From the NCBI GenBank assembly GCA_016209585.1, contig JACQVU010000336.1, forward strand, positions 1 through 15,859: a stretch of DNA of 15,859 bases, in the 5' to 3' direction. Positions within the stretch are counted from its first letter, which is position 1. The number at the start of each line of letters is the position of its first letter. Source of the stretch: Planctomycetota bacterium (GTDB lineage: Bacteria; Planctomycetota; UBA8742; JACQVU01). A program made the position numbers and the translations under genes. Shown piece after piece: positions 7,169-13,247 of the stretch. Under the pieces are notes generated by a model. That model searched no databases. It was not told where the DNA came from and worked only from the letters and a program-made list of their open reading frames with translations.

Positions 7169-8305
7169 ATGACCACCACTCTTCCACGCACGGTGACACC
7201 GTATCGTCGGATGCCCCTTGGCCTTACGGTCGCGGGCGCTCTCGGTTGCCTCACGATTTGCCCCGCGCCAGGTTGGGCGGCGTCCGGCGGCCCGCCGGTC
7301 ATTTTCCCGGAGGCTGTCGCCACCTTCGCGCCGGATCAAGACCGCCTCTTCGTCAACGTGATCTACCTGACCGGCATCGCCTTCGCCGCGGTGACGCTGG
7401 CGCTGCTCTACTTCATCGTCCGTTACGGAACGTTTGGAAACCGGCCGCGGCCGGCCGCCTACTTTCACGGCGAGACGCGGCGGGCGAAGTTCTTCACGCT
7501 GGGCCTGGCGCTGGTGGTCTTCGTCGGCATCGACCTGAACATCGACCGCTGGAGCGTGGAGGTCGGGGAGGTGTTGCGCGACTACCCCGACCCCGCTTCT
7601 GACCCCAGCGTGGTTCACGTGCAGGTGCTGGGGAAACAGTTCGAGTGGCTGTTCCGGTACGCCGGCGACGACGGGCAGTTCGGAACGGAGGACGACGTGC
7701 GCACCGTGGGAAAACTGGTGATTCCACGCGGGCGGCGCGTGCTGGCCGATATCCGGGCGGTGGATGTCATCCACTCCTTTTTCATCCCCACGTTCCGGGT
7801 GAAGCAGGACGCCGTTCCCGGTCGCACCACGCGCATGTGGTTCGAGGCCACGCGCACGTCGAAGGAACTCCGCGACGAGCACCGCGCCCGGACGGTGGGC
7901 GTCCACGCGGTGGACGTCTCCGCCCTCGGCCTGGTGGTGGACGCGGAGTGCCGCGGCGCGGGCGGCGAGCCGCTCCTGGCGCGCGGCGACGAGATCGACA
8001 GCCTGGAGGTGATCGACGCGCTGCGAGCCGCCGGCCACGAGGAGGTGGTGGCGCACCGCGACTACGTGCTGGAGATCGCCTGCGCGGAACTCTGCGGCTT
8101 CGCGCACTTCAAGATGCGCGCCGTCTTGCAGGTCGAGGAGCCGGAGGAGTTCGAACGCTGGCTTCGCGACAAGAGCGAAGAGGCGCGCGATCTCTACGAT
8201 CCCGAAGACCCTCAGAACTTCTTCCGGTATTGGGGCGAGGAGTACCGCGCCGTTCCGGTCTACAAGCGCATCATCGAGCAGACGGGCGAGACGCCCTGGA
8301 GTTGA
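7169..8305 (+). CDS. coxB: Cytochrome c oxidase subunit II (CuA subunit)
   Basis: A 378-residue precursor of the subunit that takes electrons from cytochrome c. A signal peptide has basic residues at 7-14, a hydrophobic core at about 15-31 and a likely cut after PGWAA. Two membrane helices follow at about 60-83 and 107-125. The cupredoxin domain has QFEWLFRY and HSFFIP, and all CuA ligands are visible: His202, Cys305, Glu307, Cys309, His313 and Met316 (C-x3-C-x3-H-x2-M). Between the FEATRT strand and the CAELCG loop there are about 67 extra residues (231-297), absent from typical CoxB. There is no C-terminal haem c motif (CxxCH). ATG 7169 is preferred over TTG 7142 because it gives a standard signal peptide; neither has a clear Shine-Dalgarno. 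coxA starts six bases after the stop. Confidence 0.95.
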   Translation: MTTTLPRTVTPYRRMPLGLTVAGALGCLTICPAPGWAASGGPPVIFPEAVATFAPDQDRLFVNVIYLTGIAFAAVTLALLYFIVRYGTFGNRPRPAAYFHGETRRAKFFTLGLALVVFVGIDLNIDRWSVEVGEVLRDYPDPASDPSVVHVQVLGKQFEWLFRYAGDDGQFGTEDDVRTVGKLVIPRGRRVLADIRAVDVIHSFFIPTFRVKQDAVPGRTTRMWFEATRTSKELRDEHRARTVGVHAVDVSALGLVVDAECRGAGGEPLLARGDEIDSLEVIDALRAAGHEEVVAHRDYVLEIACAELCGFAHFKMRAVLQVEEPEEFERWLRDKSEEARDLYDPEDPQNFFRYWGEEYRAVPVYKRIIEQTGETPWS

Positions 8306-8311
8306 CGTTCC

Positions 8312-10084
8312 ATGGCCACCCCCACCGCGCCTCCACCGATCGCCCGTGGCTCGCCGGCCCAGGCGGACGACTTTCCCGGCGACGGCCACGGTGATCCCCA
8401 CGCGGGGTCGGCGCATGGCCACGCGCCGGGCTTCGTCCGGCGCTACGTCTTCTCCACCGACCACAAGGTGATCGCCGTGCAGTTCCTGATCGCCGGCCTG
8501 CTCTTCCTGATGCTGGGCGGCCTGCTGGCGATGGCCATTCGCTGGCAACTGGCCTGGCCCGGTTCGCTCGTGCCCCTGCTGGGGAAGATCGCCGACGACC
8601 GCTACCTGACGCTGATCACGATGCACGGCACGGTGATGATCTTCTTCGCCATCACGCCGATCGTCATCGGCGCGTTCGGCAACTTCGTCATTCCGCTGGC
8701 CATTGGCGCGCGGGACATGGCCTTTCCCGTGCTCAACATGCTCTCGTTCTGGCTGCTGATCCCCGCCGGCGCCCTGCTGCTCGCGGCCATGGGCGCGCAG
8801 GGCGAGCTGGTGGCCGGGTGGACGGCCTATCCGCCGCTGTCGGACGTGGTGGGCAGCCCGGAGGCGGGGCAGACCTGCTGGGCGCTGGCGCTGATCGTGG
8901 GCGGGGTCTCGTCGATGATGGGGGCCATCAACTACGTCACCACGGTGATCAAATTGCGGGCGCCGGGCATGACCATGGGCCGGTTGCCGCTCACGGTGTG
9001 GGGGGTGTTCTACACCTCGATCCTGAACATCTACTTCGTGCCGGTCGTCGCCGCCGCGCTGCTCATGCTGGTGGCTGACCGCGTTGGGGGGGCGCACTTC
9101 TACACGCCCTACGGCGCGGGAGACCCGCTGCTCTACCAGCACCTGTTCTGGATCTTCGGCCACCCGGAGGTGTACATCCTGATTCTCCCGGTCTGGGGGG
9201 TGGTGTCGGACCTGCTGGCGGTCTTCGCGCGCAAGCCGGCGTTCGGGGCGCGGTACACCGTGATCTCCATGGGGGTCATTTGCGCCCTCTCCGCCGTGGT
9301 CTGGGGCCACCACATGTTCACCAGCGGGATGAACGCCACGCTGGCGAAAACCTTCGTGGTGCTCACCATGCTCGTGAGCATTCCCTCGGCCGTCTTCTTC
9401 CTGAACTGGCTCGGGACGCTCTGGCGCGGTTCCCTCCGGTTCGAGCCGCCCATGCTGCACGCCCTGGGCGTGGTGTTCGTCTTCGCGCTCGGCGGGCTGA
9501 CGGGGTTGTTCAACGCCTCCGACGCGCTGGACTCCTTCATCCATGACACCTACTTCGTGGTCGGCCACTTCCACCTCACCATGGCCGCTTCCGTGCTGCT
9601 GGGCGGCTTCGCCGGCATCCTCTACTGGTTCCCGAAGATGTTCGGCCGGATGATGAACCGGACGTTGTCGGTGGTTCATTTCTGGCTCACCTTCATTCCG
9701 CTCAACGTCGTCTTCTGCACGCAACTGCTCCAGGGCGCGCAGGGCCACATGCGCCGCATCGCCGACCCGGTCCATTCCTACGCCTTCCTGAAGCCCTTCC
9801 ACGGCCTGCACATCATGATCACCTGGGCCGCCTTCGTGCTGGGCGCGGCGCAGATTCTCTTCTTCGTGAACTTCTTCGCCAGCATCTTCCTGGGCCGCCG
9901 CGCGCCGAAGAACCCCTGGCGGGCGAACACGCTCGAATGGACCGTGCCCTCTCCCCCACCGCATGGCAACTTTGGCCCCCGGTTGCCGACCGTGCACCGC
10001 GGGCCGTTCGAGTACAGCGCCCCCGGCGCGGCCGACGACTTCCTCCCCCAGGACGCCCCGCCGGCCGCGACCGCCACCGGGTGA
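8312..10084 (+). CDS. coxA: Cytochrome c oxidase subunit I (haem-copper, A-type)
   Basis: A 590-residue, roughly twelve-helix catalytic subunit that reduces O2 and pumps protons. All metal ligands are present: His105 and His421 for the low-spin haem, His419 for the high-spin haem, and His284, His333 and His334 for CuB. Tyr288 in GHPEVY is the cross-linked tyrosine and Glu286 the D-channel glutamate. D-channel residues Asn124, Asp135 and Asn142 are kept, as are Arg481-Arg482 near the haem propionates and His411-Asp412 at the Mg site. The K-channel lysine appears replaced: the segment usually written IPTGVK reads IPSAVF (357-362). The N-terminus has a His/Gly-rich extension (residues 20-40). 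GGAG lies ten bases before the ATG. No subunit III gene follows, and the protein is not a CoxA-CoxC fusion. Confidence 0.97.
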   Translation: MATPTAPPPIARGSPAQADDFPGDGHGDPHAGSAHGHAPGFVRRYVFSTDHKVIAVQFLIAGLLFLMLGGLLAMAIRWQLAWPGSLVPLLGKIADDRYLTLITMHGTVMIFFAITPIVIGAFGNFVIPLAIGARDMAFPVLNMLSFWLLIPAGALLLAAMGAQGELVAGWTAYPPLSDVVGSPEAGQTCWALALIVGGVSSMMGAINYVTTVIKLRAPGMTMGRLPLTVWGVFYTSILNIYFVPVVAAALLMLVADRVGGAHFYTPYGAGDPLLYQHLFWIFGHPEVYILILPVWGVVSDLLAVFARKPAFGARYTVISMGVICALSAVVWGHHMFTSGMNATLAKTFVVLTMLVSIPSAVFFLNWLGTLWRGSLRFEPPMLHALGVVFVFALGGLTGLFNASDALDSFIHDTYFVVGHFHLTMAASVLLGGFAGILYWFPKMFGRMMNRTLSVVHFWLTFIPLNVVFCTQLLQGAQGHMRRIADPVHSYAFLKPFHGLHIMITWAAFVLGAAQILFFVNFFASIFLGRRAPKNPWRANTLEWTVPSPPPHGNFGPRLPTVHRGPFEYSAPGAADDFLPQDAPPAATATG

Positions 10085-10109
10085 CCACCCGTCGGGGGGG
10101 CGAGAGACC

Positions 10110-10266
10110 TCACGCCAAGGCGCGAAGGCGCAAAGTGTCTTGAGGGTACCGCCCGGCCTTCCAGCCTGCTCTGCCTATTCTCTTCTTTGCAGCTTCGCGC
10201 CTTGGCGTGACACGCTGCCCTGTTCTGCCCCCTCTTCTTCTTGGCGTCTTTGCGGCTTGGCGTAAG
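10110..10266. repeat. Intergenic inverted-repeat element after coxA
   Basis: TCACGCCAAGGCGCGAAG at 10110-10127 is repeated as its exact reverse complement at 10193-10210, 65 bases later. A third, diverged copy in the second orientation lies at 10241-10265 (TTGGCGTCTTTGCGG, then CTTGGCGTAA). The left arm extends as GCGCAAAG, which pairs with CTTTGCG of the third copy. No open reading frame of note lies inside. The loop is too long for a simple terminator, so a non-coding mobile or REP-like element is more likely. Confidence 0.75.
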
Positions 10267-10346
10267 ACATCCGCATCACGGAGGGATGTAGTACGCGCCG
10301 TCGCCGGCGATGCCGCCCCCGCACTCCAGAAGGCGCGCGGCGCGCC

Positions 10347-10871
10347 CTACTCGCCCGTGACCGCGTCCCAGAGGCGCACGGTCTTGTCATCCGACCCCGA
10401 CGCCAGCCGCGACCCGTCCGGGCTGAAGGCGACGGAATAGACCGTGCCCGTATGCCCCTCCAGGCGCGCCGTCTCCTTGCCCGTGCGCGCGTCCCAGAGG
10501 CGCACGGTGTTGTCACCCGACCCCGACGCCACCTTCGCCCCGTCCGGGCTGAAGGCGACGGAAAAGACCCAACCCGTATGCCCCTCCAGGCGCGCCGTCT
10601 CCTTGCCGCCAAACTTCCACTGCCGCACGGCCTCTTTGCGCTCAGCCTCCTGGCGCTCGACTTCTCGCTGCTCAGCCTCCCGGCGCAATTTGTCGATGAG
10701 CGCGGCATCGGGCACGGGCGCGGGCGCCGGCTCGCCCACACGCGACACGGGGCTTGGCCGGCTGCGCTCCGCCTCGGTCTCCTGGAGCGAGCGCGAGGCA
10801 AACCAAAGCCCGATAAACCCCCCAGCCGCGGCCAGCGCGGCGACGCCGAGGGGAACGGAACGCACGCGCAT
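10347..10871 (-). CDS. Membrane-anchored protein with two WD40 repeats
   Basis: A 174-residue protein with a basic start (MRVR), one membrane helix at about 6-25, a Pro-rich linker, a charged helical stretch at 57-86 that looks like a coiled coil (KLRREAEQREVERQEAERKE), and two WD40 repeats at 89-130 and 131-172. The repeats are near-identical: GKETARLEGHTG..SVAFSPDG...ASGS...TVRLWDA. WD40 propellers normally have four to eight blades, so two cannot close a ring. The protein may be truncated, may oligomerise, or may lie in a locus where repeat number varies. The stop comes right after the second blade, at the edge of sequence that looks like another intergenic repeat. No Shine-Dalgarno is seen before ATG 10871; that stretch is a CCCCGTCT-type repeat. 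The membrane anchor implies a single-pass inner-membrane protein. Confidence 0.7.
   Translation of the reverse strand: MRVRSVPLGVAALAAAGGFIGLWFASRSLQETEAERSRPSPVSRVGEPAPAPVPDAALIDKLRREAEQREVERQEAERKEAVRQWKFGGKETARLEGHTGWVFSVAFSPDGAKVASGSGDNTVRLWDARTGKETARLEGHTGTVYSVAFSPDGSRLASGSDDKTVRLWDAVTGE
10356..10607 (-). repeat. 126-bp tandem duplication encoding WD40 blades
   Basis: Two head-to-tail 126-bp units (10482-10607 and 10356-10481) encode the two 42-residue blades. Nucleotide identity is high; long stretches such as the one spanning GKETARLEGHTG are identical. This points to recent duplication or ongoing homogenisation. Confidence 0.85.
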
Positions 10872-10918
10872 GGGGAGACGGGGAGATGGGGAGGCTCTCT
10901 TCCGCGCGCGGGCGCGGA

Positions 10919-11092
10919 CAGGAACCCGGAGCGTGAGCGACGGGTCGGGCGCGGCGCCTCCTCACGCGCGGGCGGGGCGCCATACGTCATATTCGTCCCA
11001 TCGGTCCCATTGCCGCGTCCTCTCGCGGGCGGGCGCGGCGCGGGCGCCAAGCGAGGGCCGCGCCTGCCTGTCGCTCACGCTTCCGGTTCCTG
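10919..11092. repeat. 26-bp inverted repeat pair (CGTGAGCGAC family)
   Basis: The 26 bases at 10919-10944 (CAGGAACCC..GAGCGTGAGCGAC) recur as an inverted copy at 11067-11092 with three mismatches. The right copy lies inside the small lipoprotein reading frame, where it encodes part of its low-complexity tail. A third short feature, a 29-base near-palindrome with GGCGCC ends, lies between them at 10953-10981. Confidence 0.7.
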
Positions 11093-11174
11093 TTCCCGGC
11101 GCGGCGTCGCACCCCGCCGCGATGCCGGCGAGGCAGCAGGTTAACGCGATCAGAAGGACGAATGGCCGACGCAT
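10962..11174 (-). CDS. Small putative lipoprotein
   Basis: A 70-residue frame beginning MRRPFVLLIALTCCLAGIAA, then Gly-Cys: a basic n-region, a hydrophobic core and an AAGC lipobox, so a type II signal peptide with Cys22 as the predicted lipidated residue. A good Shine-Dalgarno, GGAGG at 11187-11183, is eight bases before the ATG, and an extended -10 element lies upstream. The mature part has no recognisable domain and is largely encoded by dispersed repeats: a copy of the CGTGAGCGAC element and a period-9 repeat that gives WDRWDEYDV at the C-terminus. It could be a genuine entericidin-sized lipoprotein, or the surviving 5' end of a longer gene overwritten by repeats. It precedes the WD40 gene on the same strand, 90 bases away. 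Confidence 0.45.
   Translation of the reverse strand: MRRPFVLLIALTCCLAGIAAGCDAAPGTGTGSVSDRQARPSLGARAAPARERTRQWDRWDEYDVWRPARA
10984..11010. repeat. Period-9 tandem repeat
   Basis: Three nine-base units on the plus strand: ACGTCATAT, TCGTCCCAT, CGGTCCCAT. They encode the aromatic and acidic C-terminal end of the small lipoprotein frame on the minus strand. Confidence 0.6.
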
Positions 11175-11219
11175 GGGGGCGGCCTCCGGCGAGTGATTTG
11201 GCGGTGAAACCGGCGAGGG

Positions 11220-11225
11220 AGTGTA
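11220..11225 (-). promoter_or_regulatory. Putative extended -10 for the lipoprotein gene
   Basis: The minus strand reads TGG-TACACT, an extended -10 (TGnTAnnnT) without a good -35. It would start transcription about 39 bases before ATG 11174. Confidence 0.3.
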
Positions 11226-11284
11226 CCACAAACGCGACTTCGCGACGAGGGACGACGCACAAGATTGTCAAGGTTGCAGATAGA

Positions 11285-11297
11285 TCCCGTCACGGGA
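11285..11297. promoter_or_regulatory. 13-bp palindrome, candidate operator
   Basis: TCCCGT-C-ACGGGA is perfectly symmetric around a single central base. It lies 14 bases upstream of the ABC operon -35 box and between the two divergent promoters (lipoprotein and ABC pair). Confidence 0.35.
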
Positions 11298-11311
11298 CGT
11301 GAGACGATTGA

Positions 11312-11341
11312 CTGACAACGGGCGACCCGGCCCGCTATAAT
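11312..11341 (+). promoter_or_regulatory. Sigma-70-type promoter of the ABC exporter operon
   Basis: CTGACA (11312-11317, five of six consensus bases) and a perfect TATAAT (11336-11341) are 18 bases apart. Transcription would begin near 11348, giving a leader of about 50 bases to GTG 11400. The -35 lies in a TTGACTGACAAC string also seen at 7024-7035. Confidence 0.65.
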
Positions 11342-11399
11342 CCGCCCCCTTGCGCGATCCGGCGGGGCGCTTCCTCTTTCGCCGGGCTGGGGGTCGCCG

Positions 11400-13247
11400 G
11401 TGGCGGTGAACGCACGCGAGATGTTGCGGCACGTGGGGCCTTACTGGCCGCTCTACTGCGTCGGCAGCCTGGCGGTGGTGGGGACCAACGGGGCGCAGTT
11501 GCTTTCCACGTTCGCCCTGCGCGACGCCGTCAACCTCATCGCGGGGCAGGAGTCGGGCGGCTCGGCGCTGGCGACCGTCAGCGGCGAGGCGGCGGAGGGT
11601 GTCAGCGGCCTCTTCGCGCGCGCCGCCCAGGCCACCGGCTGGCGCCCGCTGCTGGTGCTGGCCGTGGCCTTCACGCTGCTGATCGTCGCGCAGGGGGGGT
11701 TTCGTTTTCTCTGGCGGTGGGGTTTCGTGAAGACTTCGCAGCGCATCGCGCGCGATCTGCGGGCGCGCCTCTTTTCCCACCTGTTGACGCTGGACCACGG
11801 CTACTTCGACAAGAACCGCACCGGCGCGCTGCTGTCGGTGGCCACCAGCGACGTGGAGGCCGTCCGGCTCTTCCTGGGCATCGGCATCCTGCTCATCGTC
11901 GACACCATCCTCTATTTCCTGATGGTGCCGCCGGTGATGTTCCGCATCGACACGCGGCTGGCGTTGCTGCTCATGGCGCCGCTGCCCTTCATTCCCCTGT
12001 TGACCAACCGGCTGGGCCAGCGGGTGCACCGGCGGTTCATGCTCTGCCAGGAGCAGTTGGCGGAGATCGCGGCGCGGGCGCAAGAGGGCATGGCGGGGAT
12101 GAAGGTGGTGAAGAGTTTCGTGCAGCAGGAGAACGAGGTGCGCGACTTCGACGCCCTGGCGACCAGGTCGGTGAACCTGTACGTGTCGCTGGCCCGCGCG
12201 CAGGCGCTCTTCACGCCGGTGTTGACGTTCGTGGTGAGCGCCGAGGTCTTCCTGCTCATGCTCTTCGGGGGCGACGCCCTGGCCGGCGGCCGGGTGACGG
12301 CCGGGGACTTCCTGCAACTCTTCATGCTGACGCAGATGCTCACCGGGCCGATGACCGGCCTGGGATGGACGATGTCGCTCTACCAGCGCGGGCTGGCCTC
12401 CTACGAGCGGTTCCGGGAGGTGGTGGACCAGCGGGCCGCGATCGCGGATCCACCGGAGTCGCCATCCGCCGGAGTCGCGCCGGCGCGGGTGGAGGGGGAG
12501 ATCGAGTTCCGCAACCTGACCTTCACCTACCCCGGCGCGGCGACGCCGGCGCTGCGCGGCGTGAACCTGACGGCGCCCCGCGGGAAGACCGTGGCGCTGG
12601 TGGGCGAGGTGGGCGCGGGCAAGACGGCGCTGGCCTCGCTGGTGGCGCGGTTCTACGAGGCCCCGGAGGGCCAGGTGCTGGTGGACGGCCACGACGTGCG
12701 CCGCTACTCGCTGCGCACGCTGCGGCGCGCCATCGGCTTCGTGCCGCAGAACACCTTTCTTTTCTCCCAGAGCATCGAGGAGAACATCGCGCTGGGGCTG
12801 GCGTCGTTCACCCGGGAACAGGCCGCGGCCGCGGCCCGCGTGGCCGGACTGGAGGAAGACATCGCCGGCTTCCAGCACGGCTACGCGACGCTGCTGGGCG
12901 AGCGCGGCGTCAACCTGTCCGGCGGGCAGAGGCAGCGTCTGGCCTTGGCGCGGGCGGTCATCCTGGCCCCGCGCATCCTGATCCTCGACGACTGCCTCTC
13001 GTCGGTCGACACCCGGACCGAGGAGCAGATTCTCTCCGGCCTGCGCCAGGTGCTTTCGGATCGCACCTGTCTCTTCATCGCCCATCGCATGTCCACCGTG
13101 CGGCACGCCGACTTCATCTGCGTCCTGGAAGAGGGGCGCATCGTCGAGCGCGGCACCCACGAGGAACTCATGGCCCTCGGCGGATGGTACGCCCAGACCT
13201 ACCGGCACCAGATGCTGGAACGTGAGATGGAGTCCGATGGCGGGTAG
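11400..13247 (+). CDS. ABC exporter half-transporter, degenerate-site subunit (BmrC/MdlA-like)
   Basis: A 615-residue protein with an N-terminal type-I exporter membrane domain (about 1-340) fused to a nucleotide-binding domain. Walker A is GEVGAGKT at 402-409, the Q-loop glutamine is 450, the signature is canonical LSGGQ at 506-510, and the switch histidine is 562. Walker B reads LILDDCLSSVD: Asp531 replaces the catalytic glutamate, as in MdlA and BmrC. With the downstream partner this predicts an asymmetric heterodimer. Such pairs export drugs or lipids using ATP; the substrate here is unknown. GTG 11400 is the first start after the promoter; GTG 11406 and ATG 11421 are alternatives, and no strong Shine-Dalgarno decides between them. 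The gene overlaps the start of its partner by 11 bases. Confidence 0.93.
   Translation: MAVNAREMLRHVGPYWPLYCVGSLAVVGTNGAQLLSTFALRDAVNLIAGQESGGSALATVSGEAAEGVSGLFARAAQATGWRPLLVLAVAFTLLIVAQGGFRFLWRWGFVKTSQRIARDLRARLFSHLLTLDHGYFDKNRTGALLSVATSDVEAVRLFLGIGILLIVDTILYFLMVPPVMFRIDTRLALLLMAPLPFIPLLTNRLGQRVHRRFMLCQEQLAEIAARAQEGMAGMKVVKSFVQQENEVRDFDALATRSVNLYVSLARAQALFTPVLTFVVSAEVFLLMLFGGDALAGGRVTAGDFLQLFMLTQMLTGPMTGLGWTMSLYQRGLASYERFREVVDQRAAIADPPESPSAGVAPARVEGEIEFRNLTFTYPGAATPALRGVNLTAPRGKTVALVGEVGAGKTALASLVARFYEAPEGQVLVDGHDVRRYSLRTLRRAIGFVPQNTFLFSQSIEENIALGLASFTREQAAAAARVAGLEEDIAGFQHGYATLLGERGVNLSGGQRQRLALARAVILAPRILILDDCLSSVDTRTEEQILSGLRQVLSDRTCLFIAHRMSTVRHADFICVLEEGRIVERGTHEELMALGGWYAQTYRHQMLEREMESDGG

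Noticed and set aside
7151..9997. A 948-codon open frame on the minus strand opposite coxB and coxA
   Set aside because: The plus strand encodes complete CoxB and CoxA with all ligands. The antisense frame is rich in His, Arg, Glu and Gln with no domain, as expected from GC-rich codon phase.
10175..11050. A 291-codon minus-strand frame across the WD40 gene
   Set aside because: It is an Arg/Pro-rich out-of-frame reading of the WD40 duplication and flanking repeats.
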